Source of the DNA: CAVQBJ01 sp963819075
Lineage (GTDB): Bacteria > Actinomycetota > Thermoleophilia > Solirubrobacterales > Solirubrobacteraceae
Direction: 5' to 3'
NCBI GenBank assembly: GCA_963819075.1
Contig: CAWFUP010000008.1
Location: forward strand, 124,001-188,000
DNA length: 64,000 nt
Below, in pieces: positions 36,758 through 45,491 of this stretch. The notes beneath the pieces were generated by a model that saw nothing but the letters and a program-made list of their open reading frames with translations, had not been told where the DNA came from and did not search any database. Within the stretch, counting starts at the first letter, position 1. Each line of letters opens with the position of its first letter. Position numbers and translations under genes: made by a program.

Positions 36758-37039
36758 TCAGCGATCCTCGGGGGTGCGGGTGATGCGCACCCGCACGCCG
36801 CCGCCACTGATCCCGAACGTCACGACGTCGTCACCAACCTGCACATCTGGCAGCCACACGAGCTGCGCGCGTCCGGGATCCTCCGAGGCGGCACTCCCAA
36901 GGACGCTGGCCTGTTGCATCCGCGCCCCGAGGTCGCCGATCTCGTCGGCACGACCTTCAAGCACGTGAACGCCCTCGTGCGTGCCGAACGTCACCTCGAT
37001 GGTTCCGCGGTCGGTCTCCTTGGCTCCGAGCAGCTGCAT
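36758..37039 (-). CDS. Small hypothetical protein
   Basis: About 93 residues from the ATG at 37039 (GTG 37045 possible). It reads as a small beta-rich domain (GTIEVTFGTHEGVHVLEGRA, VQVGDDVVTFGISGGGVRVR) and lies divergent from the aminopeptidase gene. No family recognised and the ribosome-binding site is weak; confidence rests on the protein-like composition. Confidence 0.5.
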   Translation of the reverse strand: MQLLGAKETDRGTIEVTFGTHEGVHVLEGRADEIGDLGARMQQASVLGSAASEDPGRAQLVWLPDVQVGDDVVTFGISGGGVRVRITRTPEDR

Positions 37040-37147
37040 CGACACAGGGTGACGGATCCGCCGATCGCCGGCAAGCCACGAGCCGCCGCGTTCGCGGCGC
37101 GCACGAGTAGTCTGCCGGTTTTCACCGCTCCCGCTCGGAAGGTTTCC

Positions 37148-38377
37148 ATGGCCTACGCTCCCCCCACTGTCCTGCTGCAGCGCTACGCGGACGTGCTCGT
37201 CAACTTCGCCCTCGGAGGAGGAAATGGAATCCGGGAGGGCGACGTCGTGCGAATCGCGGCGCACGAGTCGGCCAAGCCGCTCTACGCCGAGATCCGCAAG
37301 GCCGTGTGGCGTGCCGGAGGCCACGTCATCGGCCAGTACCTGCCCGATGACGACGAGCAGTTCAACTTCTCGCGCGACTTCTACGACATCGCCTCCGAGG
37401 AGCAGGTCGACTTCTTCCCGGCCCGCTACATGCGCGGCCTCGTCGACGAGATCGACCACCAGATCAGCGTCATCTCCGACAGCGATCTGCATGCGCTCGA
37501 GGGCGTGGATCCCCGGCGCATCATGCGCAGTGGCCTGTCCATGAAGCCGTGGATGGATTGGCGTACCCAGAAGGAGAACGCCGGGCACTTCTCGTGGACG
37601 CTCGGCCTCTACGGCACGGCGGCCATGGCCGCGGAGGCCGGCCTCAGCGAAGAGGAGTACTGGGAGCAGATCATCGGCGCGTGCTTCCTGGACGAGGAGG
37701 ATCCGATCACGCGCTGGCGCGAGGTCAACGATCGGATCGCCGACTACGTCGGACGTCTGAACGCCCTGCACGTCGAGCGCCTGCACATTCTCGGCGAGGA
37801 CGCCGACCTGCACATCCTGCTTGGGGAGCATCGCCAGTGGGTGGGCGGCAGCGGGCGCAACATCCCCAGCTTCGAGATCTTCACGAGCCCGGACTGGCGC
37901 GGCACCGAGGGCTGGATCGCCTTCAATCAGCCGCTGTACCGCTACGGGAACCTCGTCCGCGGCATCCGCCTGGAGTTCGCCGACGGGCGCGTGGTCAACG
38001 CCGAGGCCGAGGAGAACGAGAGCGTCCTCACCGAGATGGTGGCCACCGAGAACGCCGACAAGGTGGGCGAGTTCTCGCTCACGGATTCGCGCTTCTCACG
38101 AATCACGCGCTTCATGGCCCAGACGCTCTACGACGAGAACGTCGGCGGCCCGTTCGGCAACACGCATATCGCGCTCGGCAAGTCCTACCACGACTGCTAC
38201 GACGGCGACCGCGCCGCGGTCAGCCGGGAGGAGTGGGAGCGGCTCGGCTTCAACGAGTCGAGCGTGCACACGGACATCGTGTCGACCGCGGACCGCACGG
38301 TCACCGCGACGCTGAGCGACGGCAGCGAACGCACGATCTATGCCGAGGGCCGCTTCCTGCTCGACGACGCCGACTAA
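37148..38377 (+). CDS. Aminopeptidase, M29 (AmpS/thermophilic) family
   Basis: 409 residues; GGAAGG lies upstream of the ATG. The M29 pattern is clear: LQRYADVLVNFALGGGNGIR with GDVVRIAAHESAKPLYAEI at the N-terminus, and the metal-binding C-terminal half with NIPSFEIFTSPDWRGTEGW, NADKVGEFSLTDSRFS, FGNTHIALGKSYHDC and SVHTDIVSTADRTV. These carry the Glu, His and Asp ligands of the two-metal centre. It would trim N-terminal residues from peptides in the cytoplasm. Divergent from a small hypothetical gene. Confidence 0.9.
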   Translation: MAYAPPTVLLQRYADVLVNFALGGGNGIREGDVVRIAAHESAKPLYAEIRKAVWRAGGHVIGQYLPDDDEQFNFSRDFYDIASEEQVDFFPARYMRGLVDEIDHQISVISDSDLHALEGVDPRRIMRSGLSMKPWMDWRTQKENAGHFSWTLGLYGTAAMAAEAGLSEEEYWEQIIGACFLDEEDPITRWREVNDRIADYVGRLNALHVERLHILGEDADLHILLGEHRQWVGGSGRNIPSFEIFTSPDWRGTEGWIAFNQPLYRYGNLVRGIRLEFADGRVVNAEAEENESVLTEMVATENADKVGEFSLTDSRFSRITRFMAQTLYDENVGGPFGNTHIALGKSYHDCYDGDRAAVSREEWERLGFNESSVHTDIVSTADRTVTATLSDGSERTIYAEGRFLLDDAD

Positions 38378-38393
38378 CGGCGGGGCCCGCGCG

Positions 38394-40166
38394 TCAGGCC
38401 GCGACGGACATCGGCGGCGCCTCGGGCCCGGCGCCGATGAGCTCACCCTTACCCGCGGGCCACGGGACGCCCGGACGGCCGAGGTAGTACCCCTGGACGA
38501 GCGGTACGCCGAGGCCGACGAGGGTCGACAGCTCCTCGGCCGTCTCCACGCCCTCGGCGACGAGGTACCCGCCGGTGCTCTGGGCGTAGCCGAGCATCGC
38601 GGCGACCATCGCCGCTCGCTCGGGGTCGGCGTCGATGCCCCGCACGAGCCCGCGATCGAGCTTCAGGTAGGACGGACGCAGCGAGATGATCTGGCGAAGG
38701 CCGGAGTATCCGGCACCCATGTCGTCCACGGCGAAGCGCACGCCGCGCTCGGCGAGTGGGGCGATCGCCGCCTGCAGGCGGGCGTCGTCCTCGAGGAGCG
38801 CGTCCTCGGTGATCTCGATCATCAGCCCTTCGAGCGATACCTGGGCCGCGAGGATCTCGCGAGTGCGGGCATCCTGCAGCAGCGGTCCGGAGAGGTTGAT
38901 CGAGAGCAGACTGCCTGGCGGCCGGTGCTCGAACAGCTCGAGCGCCGCCCTCATGCAGGCGAGCTCGAGCTCCTGGCGCATGCCGAGCTCGTCGGCCAGC
39001 GAGAACCACTGCAGCGGACTCTCGCCGCCGCTCACGCCGAAGCGCGCGAGCGCCTCGTAGGCGTGCGCCCGGCGTGTCCGCAGATCGACGATCGGCTGCA
39101 CGACGATCATCAGCCCGTGACCCTCGATGAGTCGGTCGAGGCTGTGGCGCGCGCCTGCCGGGCCCTCGTCGGTCAGCGAGCGTCCCGCGTAGAACGAGAA
39201 CTGCTGCCGGCCGCTGCGCTTGGCGACCCGCAGCGCAACGTCGGCGGCGCGCAGGAGCGTGTCGGCGTCGGCTCCGTCGCGCGGCGCGCGGGCGACGCCC
39301 ATCGAGGCGACGATCCCGTCGGCGGCATCGTCGTCGCCGCGCCCGAGCGCGGCGAGAATCCGCTCGGCGAACGGCTCCGCACACTCGTCGGGCACGATCG
39401 CACCGAACTCGTCGCCACCGAGACGGCCGACGGTCCCGTCGTCGCCGATCACCGCGGACATCCGCGAGACCACGACCCGCAGCATCGCATCGCCCGCGGC
39501 ATGCCCGTTGAACTTGTTCACCTGGCCGAAATGCGTGAGATCGACGAGCAGCATCGCGATCGGCGACGGTATGGAGCGCGCCGGATCGGCCATCAGGTCG
39601 AGGTGGGCGCGGAAGGCCGAGCGCGAGAGCGCCCCGGTCAGGCCGTCGTGGTCGGCGTCGTAGCGAGCCTGCTCGAGCAGATGGCTCAACTCGCGCGTCA
39701 GGCGCCCGCACGTGAGTAGCAGCGCGAGAGCTCCGAGACAGAGGCACGCGTATTCGAAGCTGACGCTGCCGTAGCGCGCGATCGGCAGCGCGAGCGCCCC
39801 GAGCATGAGGTAGCGGCCGAACCAGTGCACGCGACCGCCGCGGGCCAGCACACCGGCGGCGACCGCGCACAGCCAGAGCACGCTGAGTGAGGTCACGCGC
39901 TCGCCACCGAGGCCGATGATGAGCACGCCGGCGACGGCGGCCAGGGACTCCTCGATCTTCATCCAGGACAGGCGGGGAGCGGCGAGCTGCACGGCGGCGG
40001 TCACGAGAATGATCGCGAACCCGGCGACCGAAAGACCGGGGTATGCCGAAAGCGAGCCATGCACGCTGACGAGCAGGATCCCGAGGACGGCGAGCGACGC
40101 TCTGGCGGTCGCCGCGGTCCGCCGAGCACGCAGCACGTGCAGCGAAAGTTCCCCAAACGAACCCAC
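38394..40166 (-). CDS. Membrane GGDEF-EAL cyclic-di-GMP enzyme
   Basis: About 590 residues from a GTG at 40166 (GTGs at 40184 and 40136 are alternatives). Roughly six transmembrane helices form an N-terminal sensor of about 165 residues. The GGDEF motif is intact at 250-254 (GRLGGDEFGAIVP). The EAL domain also looks active: YEALARF (E371), SINLSG, EITED, VDDMGAGYSGLR, YLKLDRGLV and EGVETAEE. Both synthesis and breakdown of c-di-GMP are therefore possible; which one dominates cannot be told. Divergent from the flippase-like gene. Confidence 0.9.
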   Translation of the reverse strand: MGSFGELSLHVLRARRTAATARASLAVLGILLVSVHGSLSAYPGLSVAGFAIILVTAAVQLAAPRLSWMKIEESLAAVAGVLIIGLGGERVTSLSVLWLCAVAAGVLARGGRVHWFGRYLMLGALALPIARYGSVSFEYACLCLGALALLLTCGRLTRELSHLLEQARYDADHDGLTGALSRSAFRAHLDLMADPARSIPSPIAMLLVDLTHFGQVNKFNGHAAGDAMLRVVVSRMSAVIGDDGTVGRLGGDEFGAIVPDECAEPFAERILAALGRGDDDAADGIVASMGVARAPRDGADADTLLRAADVALRVAKRSGRQQFSFYAGRSLTDEGPAGARHSLDRLIEGHGLMIVVQPIVDLRTRRAHAYEALARFGVSGGESPLQWFSLADELGMRQELELACMRAALELFEHRPPGSLLSINLSGPLLQDARTREILAAQVSLEGLMIEITEDALLEDDARLQAAIAPLAERGVRFAVDDMGAGYSGLRQIISLRPSYLKLDRGLVRGIDADPERAAMVAAMLGYAQSTGGYLVAEGVETAEELSTLVGLGVPLVQGYYLGRPGVPWPAGKGELIGAGPEAPPMSVAA

Positions 40167-40297
40167 ATCGGACCACTCGACCACTCGACCAGCGTTCTGG
40201 AGGCTCCGGCGCCGACCCTCGACGTTCAACCGACCGCGGCGCGAGCATGGAGGCGAGCCCTTCAGCTCCGCTCCGCTGCGCTTAAGATGGGGATGGG

Positions 40298-41422
40298 ATG
40301 GCGAAGCCCACCTCTTCGACACCGGGCGTCGTCGAGCTGACGCCGCTGGCGGACCCCGAGGCACTCTCGCTGCCTCCCGCGCCCCGCGGCGGCCGGCGCG
40401 GCTGGCGCTGGAAGCGCCACACGGCGGTCGGTGTCCTCGTCGTACTCGTCGCAGGCCTCGTCGCCCTCGCCCTCTCTCAGCTCGATCTGCACAGGGTCGG
40501 CCACACGCTCGCCTCGGCGAGGGTCGGCTGGGTCGCCGTCGCCCTCGTGCTGATGGGCCTGTCGCTCGTCCTGCGCGCGGTGTCCTGGGAGGAGATTCTC
40601 GAAGCGGCGATACCGCATGCGCCGGTGCGGTTCGTAGCGGTGCTGCGGGCGACAGTCATCGGCGTCATGGTCTCCGCGCTCCTGCCCGGCCGCATGGGCG
40701 AGCCGTCGCGCTCGCTCATCGTCAGCCGCCGCCTGGGCTCGGCACGGCGGTACTTCACGCTCGTGCTCGGCACCGTCTTCTCGCAGACGCTCATCAATCT
40801 GCTCGCGCTCGCCGCGCTTGCGGCGGTCACCTTCACCAGCGTCCCGCTCTTCCACGGTCGAGAGGGCGGCCTCATCGCGGCCGCGCTCGTGCCGCTCGCC
40901 ATCGCGGCGTTGGCCATCGGTGCCCCACGAGCGCTGCGTCGCTTCGCGCGCGCGCGTTCAGGGAGGATCCGCCGCGCCGCCGAATGGACGAGCGTGCAGA
41001 TCGCGCTCGCGCGACAGGGCCTGACGGTCTTCGCCCGCCCGCGACACGGGGTGCCGGCGGTGGCGGCCCAGCTGACGGCCTGGGCGCTGCAGTGGCTCTC
41101 GTGCTACACGGTACTGCTCGCGCTGAACTTCGGCGGGCGGGCCACGCTCGCCACCGCGGCCGCGATCCTGCTCGCCGTGAACGTCTCCGCCATCTTGCCG
41201 GCCACGCCGTCCAACGTCGGCGTGTTCCAGGCCGCATGCCTCGTCGTGCTCGCCGCCTACGGCTTCGGCGCGAGCGAGAGCCTCGCCTACGGGCTGCTGC
41301 TCCAGGCGATCGAGGTCGTCACCGCGGTCGCCATGGGGATACCCGCCCTCCTCGGCGAAGGGATGTCCTGGCGCGAGCTGTCGCGCATCCGCGAGATCGA
41401 CGACGACGATGACGTCGGCTGA
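40298..41422 (+). CDS. Lysylphosphatidylglycerol-synthase-type (UPF0104) membrane protein
   Basis: 374 residues with about eight transmembrane segments. It matches the flippase-like integral membrane family: LVLRAVSWEEILEAA, ATVIGVMVSALLPGRMGEPS, LGTVFSQTLINLLALAA, and AVNVSAILPATPSNVGVFQA. Members move or modify glycolipids and other membrane lipids. The C-terminal soluble synthase domain of MprF is absent, so only the membrane part is encoded. No partner glycosyltransferase is adjacent. Confidence 0.85.
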   Translation: MAKPTSSTPGVVELTPLADPEALSLPPAPRGGRRGWRWKRHTAVGVLVVLVAGLVALALSQLDLHRVGHTLASARVGWVAVALVLMGLSLVLRAVSWEEILEAAIPHAPVRFVAVLRATVIGVMVSALLPGRMGEPSRSLIVSRRLGSARRYFTLVLGTVFSQTLINLLALAALAAVTFTSVPLFHGREGGLIAAALVPLAIAALAIGAPRALRRFARARSGRIRRAAEWTSVQIALARQGLTVFARPRHGVPAVAAQLTAWALQWLSCYTVLLALNFGGRATLATAAAILLAVNVSAILPATPSNVGVFQAACLVVLAAYGFGASESLAYGLLLQAIEVVTAVAMGIPALLGEGMSWRELSRIREIDDDDDVG

Positions 41423-41439
41423 GCGCTGCGCCGGCCGGG

Positions 41440-42498
41440 CTACGAGCCCGCCATCGAGGACGTGACGGGCGTGCGCGCGGACCGCGACGGCGGTGCCGGG
41501 GGAGTGCTCGGTCGCACGGCCGGCGCCTGACCGCGCCGGCGGGGGCGGCGCACCCGCCGCTCCTCCGCCAGGAAGTAGGCACCGATCACGAGCACCGTGG
41601 CGAGCAACTGGGCGCCGATCGTCGCCCAGTCGGGGAACACCGACAGCCACAGCCCCATCCATCCGGGCAGACGAAGCCCGATCGGCATCGTGGCGATCCA
41701 TCCGGCCTGCTGCATCTCGACGACGCTCTCCCCCACCATCACGAGCAGCACCATCCACAGCAGGAGCCCGGTGCCGATGAGCATCTTCTTGTAGGGGAGG
41801 CGGCGGTGCGCGATGAACGTGAGATACCCGACCACGGCCACGAACGCGAGCCCGAGCAGCACGCCTTCGAGTACCCGTGTCGAGCCGTAGCGCAGCCGCA
41901 GGTTCTGCAGGAAGAGGACGACCTCGAACCCCTCGCGGTAGACCGAGGTGAAGCCGAGCAGCGCCAGTCCGAGCATCGTGCGGCGGAGACCGGCCTCATC
42001 GGCGCCGTCGAGCAGCCGCTTGCGCCGGCGGTTGTGATGGGAGATCCAGCCGGTCCAGTACACACGGTGGAAGAACCAGTTCATGACCACGAGGAGCACG
42101 CCGATCGCAAGCAGTCCCGTCGCGGCCTGCAGATCGAGGCTGCCGGGCCCCACCGCAGAGGTGACGGCGATCGCGACGAACCAGGTGGCAACGCTCGCGG
42201 CCAGCGCCAACGCCCCCCCGGCGGCGACGGGCCGGCGATGGACGGCGTTGCCGCCGCGCAGGCTCGCGGTCACCGCCGCGAGTACGAGGATCGTCTCGAG
42301 GCCCTCTCGCAGCACGAGGATGGCGCTGTTGACGACGACCGACAGCCCGTCGAGGTGGGTGTCCGGGTTGGTCGGGTCGGGGGTACCACCCTGCGCGGTC
42401 ACGATCTGCCACAGGAGCAACCCAGCGGCAAGCGCGCCGAGCGCCCACGGGGCGACCCGACGCCACGGGACGCGGGAGACGGGGCCGGAGGCGGTCAA
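41440..42498 (-). CDS. FTR1-family iron permease
   Basis: 352 residues from a TTG at 42498, the first in-frame start after an iron-box-like palindrome. Seven or so transmembrane helices carry the two Fe-binding motifs of the family, VLREGLETIL (R64-E68) and SVYREGFEVVL. This is the EfeU/FTR1 permease that takes up ferric iron. No EfeO, EfeB or multicopper oxidase gene is adjacent, so it may work alone or with remote partners. The C-terminus is an Arg/Pro/Ser tail. Iron repression is likely from the upstream palindrome. Confidence 0.9.
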   Translation of the reverse strand: MTASGPVSRVPWRRVAPWALGALAAGLLLWQIVTAQGGTPDPTNPDTHLDGLSVVVNSAILVLREGLETILVLAAVTASLRGGNAVHRRPVAAGGALALAASVATWFVAIAVTSAVGPGSLDLQAATGLLAIGVLLVVMNWFFHRVYWTGWISHHNRRRKRLLDGADEAGLRRTMLGLALLGFTSVYREGFEVVLFLQNLRLRYGSTRVLEGVLLGLAFVAVVGYLTFIAHRRLPYKKMLIGTGLLLWMVLLVMVGESVVEMQQAGWIATMPIGLRLPGWMGLWLSVFPDWATIGAQLLATVLVIGAYFLAEERRVRRPRRRGQAPAVRPSTPPAPPSRSARTPVTSSMAGS

Positions 42499-42524
42499 TA
42501 TCCGATCGCAGCGCTCGGCATTGC

Positions 42525-42538
42525 TTAGGGGACCCTAA
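42525..42538. promoter_or_regulatory. IdeR/DtxR-type iron-box-like palindrome
   Basis: TTAGGGGACCCTAA has perfect 6-bp arms (TTAGGG/CCCTAA) and lies 26 bases upstream of the iron-permease start. It matches TTAGG, five bases, CTAA of the IdeR/DtxR consensus. Confidence 0.55.
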
Positions 42539-42580
42539 CAGACGTCCTCGCACGGCGGCGCCGGCGTCGCGCCGCGTCGC

Positions 42581-43112
42581 CCGCGTGCTCGATTGCGTGC
42601 GTATGGCGTGCCTACGGGAGCACACCCCAGCCCGAACGTCGGTCCCCCCGCCGGGTGTGCTCGATTGCGTCCGTATGGCGTGCCTACGGGAGCACACCCC
42701 AGCCCGAACGTCGGTCCCCCCGCCGGGTGTGCTCGATTGCGTCCGCATGGCGGACCAACGGGAGCGCACCCCAGTGCGAGCCCCCGCGGGTGTGCTCGGC
42801 CTTGGTCGCAACCCGGATGGCGGCGTTCGGGACCACCCTTCAGTCCTCGCGCCGACCGCGGGGTGTGCTCGGTTGCGTCCGCATCACGGGCATACGGGAG
42901 CACACCCCAACCCAAACGTCGGCCCGCCCGCCGGGGTGTGCTCGGTTGCGTCCGCATCACGGGCATACGGGAGCACACCCCAACCCAAACGTCGGCCCGC
43001 CCGCCGGGGTGTGCTCGGTTGCGTCCGCATCACGGGCATACGTGAGCACACCCCGGTCCGAACGCCGCCCGGCGCGCGGGAGCACACCCCAGTCCGAACG
43101 CCGCGCGGCCGC
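42581..43112 (+). repeat. Tandem array of 72-73 bp palindromic elements (seven units plus a partial one)
   Basis: GTGCTC anchors lie at 42585, 42657, 42729, 42792, 42865, 42938 and 43011, giving periods of 72, 72, 63, 73, 73 and 73. Each full unit is an inverted repeat, GGGTGTGCTC and GAGCACACCC around 27 bases, often with an inner CCGTA/TACGG stem, then a linker like CCAGCCCGAACGTCGG. The last unit (43071 on) lacks its left arm. A related pair occurs inverted at 58232-58366. Open frames across the array are side effects of the period and I do not call them genes. Confidence 0.85.
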
Positions 43113-43148
43113 CCAGCCGCCGGGGCGCCCGGACGGCGCTCGGAGCGC

Positions 43149-44354
43149 CTACAACCCGACCGGATGCCGCACGACGAAGCCGCTTGTGTCGACCATCGTC
43201 GAGCTCCAGCGCGTCCCGGTCTCCGCGAGCGCGACGGTGTCGAAGCGGCGACCGTCGATCGTCATGAAGGCGTGCCCGGCATTCGCGTAGATCGTCACGG
43301 AGCGTCCGGGTCCGGGAGCTCCGTAGCCCTCGAGCGCGGACGAGTCCTCCGGCGCGGCGAGCAGACCCGCGGCGTGCAGGACGTAGGACACCGAGCCCGA
43401 GCAGTCGTACCCGGCGGAGGAGAACGAGCCGTGACCGCCGCCATAGATGTAGGGCAGCGTGGCGATCTGATCGCCCGCCGCGATCATTACGCCAATCGCG
43501 CCCGGCGACGTGGACGACGTGGCACTGGCCGAACTGACGTGGGCAGAGATGAACGTCGTGCGCGCGACGGCCACCGGTGCCGCGTCACCCTGCTCGCGCA
43601 ACTCCGGCCCGGCGCCAAGGCCGAGCGCAGCCCGCGTGGCCGGTCCGACGACGCCGTCGACGGCGAGACCGTGGTCGGCCTGGAAGGACCGCACGGCCGC
43701 CTCGGTCTGCGGTCCGAAGTCCCCGTCCGCGGACACGCCGAGCGCGCTCTGGAGCGCGGCGACATCGCCGCTCGCGCCGGCCGCCGCGGGCACCGAGATC
43801 GACACGTGGGCGACCACGCCGGCCGCGGCCGTCGTGCTCGCGGCCGCGCTCGTCCGCAGCGCCGGTCCGGCCCCGAGCCCGAGCGCGGCTCGCGTCTGCG
43901 GGCCGACGATGCCGTCGACGACGAGGCCGTGATCGGCCTGGAAGGACCTGACCACCTGCTCGGTCACGGGTCCGAACACGCCGTCGGCCGTGATCCCGAG
44001 CGCGCGCTGCAGTGCGACCACGGCGCTCGCCGGTGCGGCTGCGCTGGCGACACCGGCGGTATCGCCGGCCGCGAGCGCCTCCGAGCCGGACGCGCCAGTC
44101 AGCGCGAGCACGCCGAGGACGGACAGGCCCCGGACCGCCGGCACGGCCATCGGGCCGCGCTCGATCGCGGAGCGGCGCGCCCTCGCGAAGCGCAGCGAGT
44201 CGCCGATCACCTCGTGATCGGTGAGGTCGCGCGGCTCGCGCAGGCGCCACAACTCGATCGAGGCGCGCCGCGATCGCCGCCGCCGTGTCAACGAGCGCTC
44301 GAGCGAGGACGCCCACAGCTCATTCCGTGCCAGGTCACGCCGTGCATCGGCCAT
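43149..44354 (-). CDS. NlpC/P60-type peptidoglycan endopeptidase with two PG-binding domains
   Basis: 401 residues; GGAG lies upstream of the ATG. After a long basic N-terminus and a hydrophobic export segment (about 75-95) come two peptidoglycan_binding_1 repeats (LQRALGITADGVFGPVTEQV and LQSALGVSADGDFGPQTEAA, each ending VDG.VGP.TRAALGLG). The C-terminal domain has YDCSGSVSYVLHAAG with the nucleophile Cys and GHAFMTIDGRRFD with the His, as in NlpC/P60 hydrolases that cut stem peptides. A c-di-AMP riboswitch precedes the gene, matching the known control of actinobacterial cell-wall hydrolases. Confidence 0.88.
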   Translation of the reverse strand: MADARRDLARNELWASSLERSLTRRRRSRRASIELWRLREPRDLTDHEVIGDSLRFARARRSAIERGPMAVPAVRGLSVLGVLALTGASGSEALAAGDTAGVASAAAPASAVVALQRALGITADGVFGPVTEQVVRSFQADHGLVVDGIVGPQTRAALGLGAGPALRTSAAASTTAAAGVVAHVSISVPAAAGASGDVAALQSALGVSADGDFGPQTEAAVRSFQADHGLAVDGVVGPATRAALGLGAGPELREQGDAAPVAVARTTFISAHVSSASATSSTSPGAIGVMIAAGDQIATLPYIYGGGHGSFSSAGYDCSGSVSYVLHAAGLLAAPEDSSALEGYGAPGPGRSVTIYANAGHAFMTIDGRRFDTVALAETGTRWSSTMVDTSGFVVRHPVGL

Positions 44355-44381
44355 CGTGCGATCTCCTACTCACTTGAAGGG

Positions 44382-44523
44382 AAGCCTGCGAGGTGAGCTG
44401 ACGGGCTCGCGCTCCCAACGTTCGCGCTACGCCGGAGATCCGGCGATTCGCCCCCGCGATTGCACTGCGAATCGCATTGGGTCCCCCGCTCGCCGGCTTG
44501 CGGGAAGCGCGACGACTCGGCTT
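44382..44523 (-). ncRNA. c-di-AMP riboswitch (ydaO-yuaA class)
   Basis: On the minus strand the conserved blocks appear in order: GAGCGGGGGACCCAAT, GGGGCGAATCG and CCCGTCAGCTCACCTCGCAG, almost identical to the ydaO consensus. Terminal AAGCC (44523-44519) pairs with GGCTT (44386-44382) to close P1. The element ends 27 bases before the endopeptidase start. In actinobacteria this class switches cell-wall hydrolase genes off at high c-di-AMP. Confidence 0.9.
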
Positions 44524-44563
44524 GTTATGTCGACCGCAAGATAGAGCAAAGCGGCGCCCGCAG

Positions 44564-45490
44564 TCAGCCCAGCAGCGGCGTCACGGTGCCGTCGAGGTGT
44601 GGCTTCTCTGCCGTGCGGTCGCGCACGGCGAAGTGCTCGACCGATCCCTCCGGCCAGGCGTTGAACGACACCTTGGCCGGCAGGAGCACCGGCAGCTTGA
44701 AGCGCACCTCGGCGACGATCGCCTCGGGCAGGTGGGCCTCGAGCGCCGCCAGGCAGCGGGCCTTCAACCACATGCCGTGGGCGATCGCACGCGGCATCCC
44801 GAACAGCTTCGCGCTAAGCGGGTGCAGGTGGATCGGGTTGCGATCACCCGACACCTCCGCGTAGCGGCGCCCGATGTCGCCGGGGATCTCCCAGATCGTC
44901 ACCGGTGGCCGTGGCGGAGCGTCCTCGCCCTCCCCGTGGGCGCTGCCGCGACCGTTCTTTGAGGCCTTCGCCGGTTCACCGGGCGGCGAATCGCCGCGGT
45001 GCAGGTACGTGCTGACGCTCTCCCATGCGAGCTGCTCGCCGACCCGTACCTCCGCGCGCATGTCGAACTGCGCCCCCCGAGAATGGGCCCGCAGCGCGTC
45101 GGCCCAGACCCGCAGGTCGAGGCGCTCCTGCGCACGGAGCGACCGGTGCTGGGTGATGCGGTTTCCGATGTGCACGAGCCCGACGGGCGCGAAGGGGAAG
45201 TCCGAGCTCGCCATGAGCGCCATCTGCAGGGGAAACGTGAGAATGTGCGCGTACGTCGGCGGACATTCGTCGCGCAGGCGAAAGCCACAGACGCGTGAGT
45301 AAGCGATGACGCGCTCGCGCTGCACCTCGACGTCCCCGAGCGCGAGCATGGTGTCGGGCAGCGCGTGGGCGGACCGCCCGAGCCCCGGCACCCAACCGAC
45401 GGTCGAGCGCGCCACGCCCGCGAGCGCGCGGGCGTAGAGGCCGGTCATCGAGGGCGGGCCGTCGAGCACGACCGTCGTCTTGGCGGCCAC
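44564..45490 (-). CDS. MaoC-type (R)-hydratase/dehydratase, HtdX-like
   Basis: 308 residues from a GTG at 45490, one base after the FabG stop codon. The C-terminal hotdog domain carries the hydratase-2 motif: YAEVSGDRNPIHLHPLSAKL followed by FGMPRAIAHGMWL, including the catalytic Asp and His. The N-terminal half is a second, degenerate hotdog. The family dehydrates (R)-3-hydroxyacyl thioesters. The order hydratase-FabG-(divergent) thiolase matches Rv0241c-Rv0242c-Rv0243 of Mycobacterium tuberculosis, so a role in acyl chain elongation or breakdown is likely. Confidence 0.85.
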   Translation of the reverse strand: MAAKTTVVLDGPPSMTGLYARALAGVARSTVGWVPGLGRSAHALPDTMLALGDVEVQRERVIAYSRVCGFRLRDECPPTYAHILTFPLQMALMASSDFPFAPVGLVHIGNRITQHRSLRAQERLDLRVWADALRAHSRGAQFDMRAEVRVGEQLAWESVSTYLHRGDSPPGEPAKASKNGRGSAHGEGEDAPPRPPVTIWEIPGDIGRRYAEVSGDRNPIHLHPLSAKLFGMPRAIAHGMWLKARCLAALEAHLPEAIVAEVRFKLPVLLPAKVSFNAWPEGSVEHFAVRDRTAEKPHLDGTVTPLLG

Positions 45491-45491
45491 G

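Noticed and set aside
42581..43112. CRISPR array
   Set aside because: Units are self-palindromic with recurring linkers and no unique spacers; no cas genes.
42585..44396. Long plus-strand open frame (about 600 codons) across the repeat array and the endopeptidase gene
   Set aside because: The first part is a translation of the 72-73 bp repeat and the rest is antisense to the NlpC/P60 gene; no domain or ribosome-binding site.
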